Shown here: in pieces, positions 49,830 through 59,300 of the stretch
Layout: every line of letters begins with the position of its first letter
Position numbering within the stretch: the stretch's first letter is position 1
Position numbers and translations under genes: made by a program
The notes under the pieces: generated by a model
What the model was told of the DNA's origin: nothing
Database searches by the model: none
The model's input: only the letters and a program-made list of their open reading frames with translations
NCBI GenBank assembly: GCA_002454505.1
Contig: DKJA01000053.1
Span: forward strand, 783-64,782
Direction of reading: 5' to 3'
From: Oxalobacteraceae bacterium UBA6704
GTDB taxonomy: Bacteria > Pseudomonadota > Gammaproteobacteria > Burkholderiales > Burkholderiaceae_D
DNA: 64,000 nucleotides

Positions 49830-50385
49830 GGCGGGCATCGCCGATGTCGTCGCCCGTTACAGCCAGACGCAGGCTTACTTCCCCGGCAACGACAATGTGC
49901 CGATCCTGAAGAGCATCAAGCCACAGGAAGCGGTGGAGCTGTTGAACAATGCCACCAGCAACGGCCCGGTGGCGGCGCCCGCAACGGACCTGCTCAACCT
50001 GATGCGCGAACATGCCTGGTGCATCACGGCCGGCGTCCATGCCGGCGGGCTGGGTGGCGCGGCCGGCGGCGCCGATCCGCATACGCACATCTCGCTGTCC
50101 GTCAACGGTGCGGGGTACCACCTGCGTGTGACGCTGAAGAACAAGATGTGGGTGTTGTGGGACATCACCGGCCCCGGCGCCGGCATGGCCGGCCACATCC
50201 GGCTCAGCGACGGCAAGAACGCAGCGGCAGCGCGCAACGCGGTGCCTGTCACGACGGGCATCGACGACATGCAGCGCGATTTCGCACTGAACAACCGGGA
50301 TGCGCTGCGCGCCTTCGCCCACTACCAGCGCGAGGGCGGCACGCGTGCCCAGGCGGTGGCCTGGCTGCGGGAGCAGAAGAAGTGA
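49810..50385 (+). CDS. Unknown protein encoded between tssG and vgrG
   Basis: A 191-residue soluble protein that overlaps the end of tssG by 20 bases, has a GGA-type ribosome site, and ends 30 bp before vgrG. No family was recognised. It has no signal peptide or membrane helix. Residues 60-130 contain HAWCITAGVHAGG, a glycine-rich loop, DPHTHISLSVNGAGYHLRV and VLWDITGPG. The single cysteine (C71) and nearby histidines (H77, H91, H93) are conspicuous. In many clusters tssH (ClpV) occupies this place; this protein is far too small and lacks Walker motifs. It could be a structural accessory or a VgrG-linked cargo. Confidence 0.75.
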   Translation: MSYKLNKAGIADVVARYSQTQAYFPGNDNVPILKSIKPQEAVELLNNATSNGPVAAPATDLLNLMREHAWCITAGVHAGGLGGAAGGADPHTHISLSVNGAGYHLRVTLKNKMWVLWDITGPGAGMAGHIRLSDGKNAAAARNAVPVTTGIDDMQRDFALNNRDALRAFAHYQREGGTRAQAVAWLREQKK

Positions 50386-50415
50386 CGGCAGCCGGCTTGA
50401 GGACAATCTGACGCA

Positions 50416-52380
50416 ATGGCCACGACACAGAACCGCCGCGAGATCTCGGTCAGCTGCGTGCTGGGCGCCGACGTGCTGCTGCTGCGTCGCATGCGCGGCA
50501 GCGAGGCGCTGTCGCAGCTGAGCGAATACAGCCTGGAGCTGTACAGCGAACGGGCCGACCTGCAGATGGACGACCTGCTGGCCACGCCGGTGACGGTGGC
50601 GATCGACCTGCCGCGCGGCGGCCGGCGCCACTTCCACGGCTATATCACGCGCTTCACGGTGACGGGCCGGCAAGGCCGCTACAGCACTTACCAGGCCACG
50701 GTGCGGCCGTGGCTGTGGTTCCTCACGCGCTCGGCGGACTGCCGCATCTTCCAGGAGCAGAGCGTGCCGGACATCGTCAAGGCGGTGTTCGCCGACTATG
50801 CGATCGCCGACGTCGATACGTCCGGCCTGTCCGGCAGCTACCGGCCATCCCCCTACTGCGTGCAATACCGCGAAACGGATTTCGATTTCGTCAGCCGGCT
50901 GCTGGAGCGCGAGGGCATCTATTACTTTTTCCGCAGCGACGCGGGCCGCCACACGATGGTGCTGGCCGATTCCTACGGTGCGCACACCGCGGCCAGCGGC
51001 TATGCCAACCTGCTGTACATGCCGGCTGCCGACCATGCGATGCGCGAGAGCGAAGTGGTGTACGAGTGGCGCGTGGGCGGCGAGATCGAGCCGGGCGTGC
51101 AGACGCTGCAGGATTTCGACTTCGAAAAGCCGTCCGCTAACCTGCTGGTGAAATCCACCGTGGTGCGCGACCATGCGCAGTCGCGCCACGAGCTGTACGA
51201 CTACCCGGGCAACTACACCGAGCGGGCAGCCGGCGAGGCGCGCGCCCGCGTGCAGCTCGATGCGCGGCACATCACGTACCAGCGCGTGCAGGGCGCCACG
51301 CGGGCGCGCGGCCTGTATCCGGGCTGCCTGTTCCGGCTCACCGAACATCCCCGCAGCGAGCAGAATCGCGAGTTCCTGCTGGTGGGCGCGCAGTACGCGC
51401 TGTCTTCCGACACGTACGAACCGACGCGGCCGGCCGATCCCGAGCCGGTGCTGACGTGCTCCTTCACGGCGCTGGCCCGGCAGAACGAATACCGTCCGCC
51501 GGCCGTCACGCGCAAGCCGGTGGTTCAGGGGCCGCAGACAGCCATCGTCGTCGGCAAGGCCGGCGAAGAAATCTGGACGGACAAATACGGCCGCATCAAG
51601 GTGCAGTTCCATTGGGACCGGCTGGGCCGCGACGACGAAACGAGTTCGTGCTGGGTGCGCGTGGCGCAGGGCTGGGCCGGCAAGCGGTGGGGCAGCCTGT
51701 TCATTCCCCGCGTGGGCCAGGAAGTCATCGTCAGCTTTCTCGAGGGCGATCCGGACCGGCCGCTGGTCACGGGCAGCGTCTACAACGCCGAGAACATGCC
51801 GCCGTATCCGCTGCCCGCGCAGGCCACCCGTTCGACGATCAGGAGCAATTCGTCGAAGGGCGGCGGCGGCAGCAACGAGCTGCGCTTCGAGGACAAGAAG
51901 GGTGCCGAGCAACTGTACGTGCATGCGGAACGGGATCTGGAACAGCGCATCCGCCGCGACGCACTGGCGTGGCTGGGCCGCGACCGGCACACGATCGTCG
52001 TGCGCGACAGCTTCGAGCAGGTCGGCGGCGACCGGCACCTGAAGGTCGGCGGCGACCGCAATGAGCAGACGGACGGTTCGCTGTCGCTGGCGGCCATGCA
52101 GAACATGATCCTGCACAGCGGCCTGAAGGCGGGGCTCGGTGCCGGCATGGAAATCCACATCAAGGCCGGCATGAACGTCGTTATCGAAGCTGGCGCCAGC
52201 ATCACGCTGAAGGCCGGCGCCTCGTTCCTGACGATCGGGCCGGCGCTGATCGCCGCATCCACCATGCCGCTGCCGATGCCGCAACTGGCGACGGCCGCCA
52301 CGGCTGCGGCGAAAGCGGCGGACGCCGGCCCGCCAACCAAGCCGGCCGCACCACAGGAGGCCGACGATGGCAAACAATGA
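50416..52380 (+). CDS. vgrG: T6SS spike protein VgrG
   Basis: A 654-residue VgrG. The gp27-like domain (about 10-340) includes ADLQMDDLLATPVTVAIDLP and YCVQYRETDFDFVSRLLERE. The gp5 OB-fold and needle follow, with KYGRIKVQFHWDRLG, CWVRVAQGWAGKRWG, PRVGQEVIVSFLEGDPDRPL and SNELRFEDKKG. After the beta-helix the C-terminus is a short Ala/Pro-rich tail, so no effector domain is fused. It forms the puncturing spike together with a PAAR protein. Confidence 0.96.
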   Translation: MATTQNRREISVSCVLGADVLLLRRMRGSEALSQLSEYSLELYSERADLQMDDLLATPVTVAIDLPRGGRRHFHGYITRFTVTGRQGRYSTYQATVRPWLWFLTRSADCRIFQEQSVPDIVKAVFADYAIADVDTSGLSGSYRPSPYCVQYRETDFDFVSRLLEREGIYYFFRSDAGRHTMVLADSYGAHTAASGYANLLYMPAADHAMRESEVVYEWRVGGEIEPGVQTLQDFDFEKPSANLLVKSTVVRDHAQSRHELYDYPGNYTERAAGEARARVQLDARHITYQRVQGATRARGLYPGCLFRLTEHPRSEQNREFLLVGAQYALSSDTYEPTRPADPEPVLTCSFTALARQNEYRPPAVTRKPVVQGPQTAIVVGKAGEEIWTDKYGRIKVQFHWDRLGRDDETSSCWVRVAQGWAGKRWGSLFIPRVGQEVIVSFLEGDPDRPLVTGSVYNAENMPPYPLPAQATRSTIRSNSSKGGGGSNELRFEDKKGAEQLYVHAERDLEQRIRRDALAWLGRDRHTIVVRDSFEQVGGDRHLKVGGDRNEQTDGSLSLAAMQNMILHSGLKAGLGAGMEIHIKAGMNVVIEAGASITLKAGASFLTIGPALIAASTMPLPMPQLATAATAAAKAADAGPPTKPAAPQEADDGKQ

Positions 52381-53710
52381 AAGCGACATGACGCAGATCC
52401 TGCGCACCGCCCCCCAGCCTGAACTCGTGCTGCGCGTGCAGACCTACCGCAACCAGCCGCTTGCGGTTGCGCTGGAAGCGCGCTTCACGACAGCCGGCGG
52501 CACCGTGGGCCGCGCGCCCGGCAACGACCTGGTGCTGGAGGATGCCGGCAAATTCATCTCGCGCAGCCATGCCGCCATCGGCTGGCGCGGCGGTGCGTTT
52601 TATCTCACCGACTGCGGCGGCAATCCCAGCGTCGTCAACGACCGGCCGCTGGGCGCCGGTGCCGAATCGGTGGTGGGCGACGGCGATCGCATCGTCATCG
52701 GCGATTACGTGATCGTGGCCATGCTGGTCGCGGAACCCGCGCCATCTCTGCCGGTGTTCGAGCCGCCGGCGCCGGTGCCCGTAGTCCCGTTGCCACTGTT
52801 CGAACCGCCCGCACAACCGGAGCGCGCGCGGGACGTGGGCCCGACCGACGCCCTGGCCGGTGCGCGCATCCTGCATGGTGGCGACGCCGGCCTGGGCGAC
52901 CCGCTGGGCCTGAACCTGTTCGCGGCAGCGCCGCCGGTATTGCACGGCGCCGAAAGCGACCACGTGGCGCCGGAACGTCAGCTGTTTGCACTGCCGGCCG
53001 CCATCCCGCCCGGCTACGATCCGATGGCCGATCTGCTGCCCGCTGCCGTGAAGACCGAGCCGCCGGTGCCGGCTCCTGCGCCCCCTTCGCGGCAGGCCTC
53101 CGACAGCGCCGTGCTGCAGGCGCTGCTCGACGGCCTGGGCCTGCCGCACCTGCGCTCGTCCCGTGCACCGGAAGAGCTGGCCCGCGAAATCGGCCAGATG
53201 CTGCGCACCGCCACCGCCGGCACGATGGACGTGCTGATGGCCCGCGCGCTGACCAAGCGGGAAAGCCATATCGACCTGACGATGATCGCGCCGCGCGCCA
53301 ACAACCCGCTGAAATTCTTCCCCGATGCGGACAGCGCGCTGACGCAGATGCTGGGCATGCCGGTGCCCGGCTACCTGCCGCCGCTGGCCGCGCTGGACGG
53401 TGCCTTCGACGACCTGAAGGCCCATGAGATGGCGGTCATCGCCGGCATGCGCGCGGCACTCGCCGCGGTCGTGCAGCGCTTCGATCCGGCCCGCATCGAA
53501 CAGCGGCTGGCCGAACCGGGCCGCATGGAGCGCCTGCTGGCGGGCAGCCGCAAGGCGCGGCTGTGGGACCGGCTCGTCGAATCGTACGGCGAGCTGGCCC
53601 GCGATGCCGACGAAGACCTGCAGCGGCTGTTCGGCGAAAAATTCTCGGTGGCGTACGAGCAGCAGGTCGAACGGCTGCGCAGCGGCCGTTCCATCCAAAC
53701 CGAACTTTGA
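52367..53710 (+). CDS. tagH: T6SS FHA-domain scaffold (TagH/Fha)
   Basis: A 447-residue protein with an N-terminal FHA domain (about 20-120; GGTVGRAPGNDLVLEDAGKF, then ISRSHAAI) that binds phosphothreonine. A proline-rich linker follows, and a C-terminal TagH domain (about 240-440; AREIGQMLRTATAGTMDVLM, NNPLKFFPDADSAL, LWDRLVESYGEL). It overlaps the end of vgrG by 14 bases. It is the expected substrate of the PpkA-type kinase and PppA phosphatase of this cluster. Confidence 0.93.
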   Translation: MANNESDMTQILRTAPQPELVLRVQTYRNQPLAVALEARFTTAGGTVGRAPGNDLVLEDAGKFISRSHAAIGWRGGAFYLTDCGGNPSVVNDRPLGAGAESVVGDGDRIVIGDYVIVAMLVAEPAPSLPVFEPPAPVPVVPLPLFEPPAQPERARDVGPTDALAGARILHGGDAGLGDPLGLNLFAAAPPVLHGAESDHVAPERQLFALPAAIPPGYDPMADLLPAAVKTEPPVPAPAPPSRQASDSAVLQALLDGLGLPHLRSSRAPEELAREIGQMLRTATAGTMDVLMARALTKRESHIDLTMIAPRANNPLKFFPDADSALTQMLGMPVPGYLPPLAALDGAFDDLKAHEMAVIAGMRAALAAVVQRFDPARIEQRLAEPGRMERLLAGSRKARLWDRLVESYGELARDADEDLQRLFGEKFSVAYEQQVERLRSGRSIQTEL

Positions 53711-53725
53711 ACATAGCGAGAGAGC

Positions 53726-55063
53726 ATGTCGTGGAACAGTAAAGTAGTGTGGGGCGAAGGCATGCTGCTGCAGCCCCAGCACCTGCAGCAGCATGACCGT
53801 TACCTGCAGACCCAGCTCGAGGCGAGAGTCGGCGCGCTGCGCCCGTATGGGTGGGGCATGGCACGGCTGGAGATCGACCAGCAGCAACTGGCGCTGGGCA
53901 AACTGGCCCTGACGGCCTTCAGCGCCGTGCTGCCCGACGGTACGCCGGTCGGCATGCCGTCCGACGACGAGATGCCGCTGCCGCTGGAGATTCCCGCCGA
54001 TGCGCGCGACGTGACGGTGGTGCTGGCCCTGCCCGCGCGCCGTCACGGCGTGCCGGAAGTGGACGACCGCCCCGACCACGACAATTTCGCCCGCCACCGC
54101 AGCACCGAATACGAAGCGTGGGACAGCAATGGCCTCGACAACAGCGCCTTGCTGAGCGTCGGCAAGCTGCGCCTGCGCCTGGCCTTCGAACACGATGTGG
54201 CCGACGCCTACACGACGCTCGGCGTGGCCCGCGTCGTCGAACGGCGCGCCGACAGGCAGGTGGTGCTCGATGCGGCTTACTGCCCGCCTGCGCTGCAGGT
54301 GCGCGCCGCCCCGGCGCTGGGGTCTTTCGTGGACGAGCTGCTTGGCCTGCTGCGCCAGCGCGGCGAAGCGCTGGCGGCCCGACTCGCGCAGCCGGGTGCC
54401 ACGGGCGCCGCGGAGATCGCCGACTTCCTGCTGCTGCAGGTGCTGAACCGCGCGCAGCCCCTCGTCGCCCACCTGGCCGGCACGAGCGGCCTGCATCCGG
54501 AAGCGCTGTACCGCGAACTGGCCCAGCTGGCCGGCGAGCTGGCCACGTTCACGCAGGCGGGCAAGCTGGCGCCGCGCTATCCCGTGTACAGGCATGACGC
54601 GCTGGCCGAATCGTTCGCACCGCTGATACTGGACCTGCGCCGCTCGCTGGCACAGGTGCTCGATGCGCAGGCCGTGCAGATTCCGCTGGAAGAGCGCCAG
54701 TTCGGCATCCGCGTGGCCGTGCTGCCGGACCAGGAGCTGCTGCGCGCCGCCACCTTCGTGCTGGCCGTGCAGGCGCAGATGCCGCCGGAGCAGCTGCGCA
54801 GCGGCTTCCCGCCGCAGGTCAAGCTGGGCTCCGTGGAAAAGATCCGCGACCTCGTCAACCTGCAGCTGCCGGGCATCGGCCTGCGTCCGCTGCCGGTGGC
54901 GCCGCGCCAGCTGCCCTTCCTGGCGGGGTACACGTATTTCGAACTGGACCGCAGCAGCGAATACTGGCAGCAGCTGAGCCACTCGGCCGGCTTCGCGATG
55001 CACGTGGCCGGCAGCTTCCCCGGACTGCTGATGCAGTTCTGGGCGATACGGAGGGCGGCCTGA
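53726..55063 (+). CDS. tssK: T6SS baseplate-membrane connector TssK
   Basis: A 445-residue TssK. The start SWNSKVVWGEGMLLQPQHLQ and the following QHDRYLQ are diagnostic; EDGTPVxxP-like and LAGYTYFELDRSSEYW near the C-terminus also fit. It links the baseplate to TssL/TssM. The stop overlaps the tssL start by 1 base. The usual tssJ lipoprotein gene, often found next to tssK, is absent. Confidence 0.95.
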   Translation: MSWNSKVVWGEGMLLQPQHLQQHDRYLQTQLEARVGALRPYGWGMARLEIDQQQLALGKLALTAFSAVLPDGTPVGMPSDDEMPLPLEIPADARDVTVVLALPARRHGVPEVDDRPDHDNFARHRSTEYEAWDSNGLDNSALLSVGKLRLRLAFEHDVADAYTTLGVARVVERRADRQVVLDAAYCPPALQVRAAPALGSFVDELLGLLRQRGEALAARLAQPGATGAAEIADFLLLQVLNRAQPLVAHLAGTSGLHPEALYRELAQLAGELATFTQAGKLAPRYPVYRHDALAESFAPLILDLRRSLAQVLDAQAVQIPLEERQFGIRVAVLPDQELLRAATFVLAVQAQMPPEQLRSGFPPQVKLGSVEKIRDLVNLQLPGIGLRPLPVAPRQLPFLAGYTYFELDRSSEYWQQLSHSAGFAMHVAGSFPGLLMQFWAIRRAA

Positions 55064-56364
55064 TGATGGACGAGCAGGATCCCGACCGCACGATGCTCGT
55101 GCCGGCGCCGGGCGGCAGGCGTCCGCCGCCTGCGCCGGCCGCCACGCCACGCCATGACGACCAGCCGATCCCGGCGGCCTGGCGGGCAGCCGCCGTGCTG
55201 CATGGCGCCGGCCTGAATCCGCTGGTGCGCGCCGCCAGCGCGCTGCTGGACCTCGTCGTGCCGCTGCGCTTCATGCCCGCGCCGCCGGACATGGAAGTGC
55301 TGCGCCAGCGCCTGACCGAAGAAATGCAGGCGTTTGAAAAAGCGGCGCGGGCCGCCCGCGCGGACGGCGAGACGGTGGCCGCCGCGCGCTATGCGCTGTG
55401 CACTTTTCTCGACGAGACCATCTCCAGTACGCCATGGGGCGCCGGCGTATGGAACAGCCGCAGCCTGCTCGTGGCCTTTCACAACGAGGCGTGGGGCGGG
55501 GAGAAGTTCTTCCTGATCCTGCAGCGCCTCAGCCAGGACCCACGCGCCAACCTGGACGTGCTGGAGCTGATGTACCTGTGCCTGGCGCTTGGCCTGGAAG
55601 GGCGCTACCGCGTACTGGACCGGGGCCAGGATCAACTGGCCACGTTGCGCGAACGGTTGCTGCACCTGATCCACCAGCAGCGCGGGCCGCGCGAGCAGGA
55701 CCTGTCGCTGCACTGGCGCGGCGCCGCCGAGCCGCCCCGTTCGATGCTGCGCCGTGTGCCGCCATGGGTGCTGGCCGCCGTGGCCGGCACGGTGCTGCTG
55801 ATACTGCAGTTGACCTGCACATGGCTGCTGAACCGCGCGTCCGATCCCGTGTTTGCGCAGCTTGGCGCGTTGCGCGTGGCAGCACCGCCCCGTACCGTTG
55901 TCGCGGCCCCCGGTCCAGCGCCGGTGCGGCTCGCCGGTTTCCTGGCGCCGGAGATCGCCGAAGGGCTGGTCAGCGTCACGGAGACGGCCGACCGCTCGAC
56001 GGTCACACTGCGCGGCGATGGCGTGTTCGCGTCCGGCAGCGCGGAAGTGGCGCGCAGCCAGCAACCGGTGCTGCTCCGTATCGGCGACGCACTGAAGACC
56101 GTGCCCGGCAAGGTGACCGTCATCGGCCATACCGACAACACCAGGCCTTCTCTCTCGGCCCGGCTGCCGTCGAACTACGATCTGTCGAAAGCCCGTGCCC
56201 GCACTGTCGCCGGCCTGCTGGCCGAACGGGCCGGACCGCCGTCCCGCTACATCAGCGAAGGCCGCGGCGAAACGGAACCGGTGGCGCCGAACGATACCGC
56301 CGCCAATCGCGCGCGCAACCGGCGCGTCGAGATCGTCGTGCTGACACCAACGCAGCCGCAATGA
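55063..56364 (+). CDS. tssL: T6SS membrane protein TssL with C-terminal OmpA domain
   Basis: A 433-residue fusion. The DotU/IcmH domain (about 40-225) contains AARYALCTFLDETISSTPWG, FHNEAWGGEKFF and LELMYLCLALGLEGRYRV. One membrane helix (about 232-254) is followed by a periplasmic OmpA-type peptidoglycan-binding domain (about 310-430; VIGHTDNTRPS, NYDLSKARARTVAGLL, ANRARNRRVEIVV). The extra domain anchors the complex to the cell wall, which may compensate for the missing TssJ/TagL. Confidence 0.95.
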   Translation: MMDEQDPDRTMLVPAPGGRRPPPAPAATPRHDDQPIPAAWRAAAVLHGAGLNPLVRAASALLDLVVPLRFMPAPPDMEVLRQRLTEEMQAFEKAARAARADGETVAAARYALCTFLDETISSTPWGAGVWNSRSLLVAFHNEAWGGEKFFLILQRLSQDPRANLDVLELMYLCLALGLEGRYRVLDRGQDQLATLRERLLHLIHQQRGPREQDLSLHWRGAAEPPRSMLRRVPPWVLAAVAGTVLLILQLTCTWLLNRASDPVFAQLGALRVAAPPRTVVAAPGPAPVRLAGFLAPEIAEGLVSVTETADRSTVTLRGDGVFASGSAEVARSQQPVLLRIGDALKTVPGKVTVIGHTDNTRPSLSARLPSNYDLSKARARTVAGLLAERAGPPSRYISEGRGETEPVAPNDTAANRARNRRVEIVVLTPTQPQ

Positions 56365-56375
56365 ACGAATAAACC

Positions 56376-59300
56376 ATGAAACGATACTTCGACCGGCTGT
56401 TCAAGCCATGGCTGCTGACCCTGACCGGCCTGCTGCTGCTGTCCCTGCTGATCTGGATCGCCGGCCCGCTGCTGGCCTTCGGCGGTGCCGAGCCGCTGGC
56501 CACGACGGCCGCGCGGTGGACACTCATCTTCCTGCTGTTCCTGCTGGCGGCGGCCTGGTACGGCTGGCGCCTGCTGCAGGCGCGCCGCCGCAACGACAAG
56601 CTGGCCGAAGGCATGTCCACCCCGGAACCGGGCGCGATCGAATCCGCGGCCGAAGTGGCGGTGCTGGCAGACCGCATGCGCAACGCGATGGCCGTGCTGC
56701 GCAAGGCCAATCCGGGCTGGAAGATGCGCGGCCAGTACCTCTATCAACTGCCGTGGTATATGTTCGTGGGCGCGCCCGGCAGCGGCAAGACGACGGCGCT
56801 CACGCATTCCGGCCTGCAGTTCCCACTGGCCGATGCGCTGGGCACCGGCGCCGTCGGCGGCATCGGCGGCACGCGCAACTGCGACTGGTGGTTCACCGAC
56901 GAAGCCGTGCTGCTCGATACGGCCGGCCGCTACACGACGCAGGACAGCCACGCGGCCGCGGACAAGGCGGCATGGACGGGCTTTCTCGGCCTGCTGAAGA
57001 AGCACCGCCGGCGCCGGCCCGTCAACGGCGTGATCGTCACCGTCAGCGTGGCCGACCTGCTGCAGCTGGGCGAGTCCGGCCGCGAGACGCAGGCGCAGGC
57101 GATCCGCGCCCGCATCCACGAGCTGCACGAGCAGCTGGGCGTGGCGTTTCCCGTCTACGTGATCGTCACGAAGAGCGACCTGCTGGCCGGCTTTGCCGAA
57201 TTCTTCGAGCCGTTCGGCCGTGAGGAAAGGGCGCAGGTGTGGGGCATGACATTCCCGCTGGCGGCCGACGGCACGCCCGCCGCCGCGCTGGCCGCGTTCC
57301 CGGACGAATTCGAATCGCTGGAACGCCAGCTGCAGTCGCGGCTGCTGGAACGGATGCAGCAGGAGCGCGACCTGCAGCGGCGCGCGCTGCTGTTCGGCTT
57401 CCCGCAGCAGTTCGCCAGCGTCAAGGACGTGCTGGGCCGCTTCCTGCACGCCGTGTTCGACGCCAACCGCTACGAGCAGCCGGCGCTGCTGCGCGGTGTG
57501 TACTTCACCAGCGGCACGCAGGAAGGCAGCCCGATCGACCGGGTGATGGCGGCGCTGGCCGCCTCGTTCAGCTTCGGCCGCAAGGCGCTGCCGCCCGGCT
57601 CCGCCAGCGGGCGCAGTTACTTCATCACGCGCCTGCTGCGCGACGTGATCTTCAGGGAAGCGAATCTCACCGGCACCAACCGCGCGGCGGAGCGACGCCG
57701 GCGCATGATGGAGTGGGGCCTGCTGGCGGGCGGCGGTTTGCTGGCCTTGCTGCTGGCGGTTGGCCTGACGGTCAGCTACGGCCGCAACCAGCAGCTGGTT
57801 GGCGCTGCGGCCAGGGCGGCAACGGAGGCCGCGCGGCTGGCCGAACGCACGCCATCTTCGGGCAGCGTGCTGGCGGTGCTGCCGCTGCTCGATGCAGTGC
57901 GCGCGCTGCCGGCAGGGTATGCCGCGCAGGATGAACACGTGCCGGTGCTGAGCCGCTTCACGCTGTATCAGGGCGAGAAGCTGGGCGACGGCGCCATCGC
58001 CGCCTACCGGCGCCTGCTGAACACGACGCTGCTGCCGCGCATCGCGGGCAGCATGGAAGCAGCGCTGCGCCGCGGCGATGCCAGCAACCAGGACTTCCTG
58101 TACGAGACGCTGCGCGTCTATCTGATGCTGGGCAACCGCCAGCATTTCGATGCCGCCTCCGTGCAGGCGTGGACGGAACTGGAATGGCGCCGCACGGTGA
58201 CGGAAGCCAGCCCGGCGCAGCAGAATCAGTTGCTGGCGCACGTGGCGGCCCTGCTGGAAGCGGATGCCGAGCCGCTGCCGCTGGACGAGGCACTGATCGC
58301 GCAAACCCGCACCGCGCTGGCCGCGATGCCATTGGCACAGCGGATCTACAACCGGCTGAAGCGCCAGGTGGCGATACCGGCGCTGCCGGAGTTCTCGGTC
58401 AACGGCGCGCTGCGACGCGACGCGTCTTCGCTGTTCGCCCGGGCCAGCGGCGCGCCGCTGTCGCGCGGCGTGGCCGGCATCTACAGCGTGGCCGGCTACC
58501 GGCGCGTGCTGGAGCAGGGCGGCCAGGCCGTGGCCGAAGTGGACCGCGACCGCTGGGTACTGGGCCGCGACGAGACGGGTGCCGGTACCGACATCGAACA
58601 GACGCAGGCCGACGTACTGCAGCTGTACTACGCCGACTACATGCGCCAGTGGGATGCCTTCCTGGCCGACGTTCGGCTGGCGCCATTGAACAGCCTCGAT
58701 GGGGCGGCGCGCGTGACGACGGCGCTGGCAGCGCCCGACTCGCCGCTGCGCACCTTGCTGCAAGGCGCGGCCCGCGAAACGACGCTCGGTACGGCGGCCA
58801 CGCCAGTCACGCAGGGCAGGGTGGCGCAACTGGTGCAGGACAAGCTGAATGCGGCGCGCCGGCAGCTTGCTGCCGCACTGGGCCCCGCAGAAGAGGCAGT
58901 CACCTCGCCCGGCACGCATCCCGTCGACGACCATTTCGCCGCCTTGCACCGGGCCGCGGCGGGCCAGTCGCTCGAGCAGCTGCTTGCCTTGCTCAAGGAT
59001 GCGGCACAGTACTTCGATGCAGCCGAAAACGCCCGCCGCGGCGGCGCGCCGGCGCCGGCACCGGATGCGCTGGCACGGCTGCAGCGCGGTGCCGGCGGCC
59101 AGGCCGCACCGCTGACGGCGCTGCTGCAGAACGTCCACGATGCCGGCAGCGGCCTCGCGCAGGGCAGCGAGCGCTCGCGCCTGAGCGCGCTGTGGAACGG
59201 CAGCGGCGCGCAGTTCTGCCGCGAAGCCATCGCCGGCCGCTATCCGCTGAGCCGGGGCGCCGCGCGCGATGCCACGGCCGACGACTTCGGCAAGTTCTTC

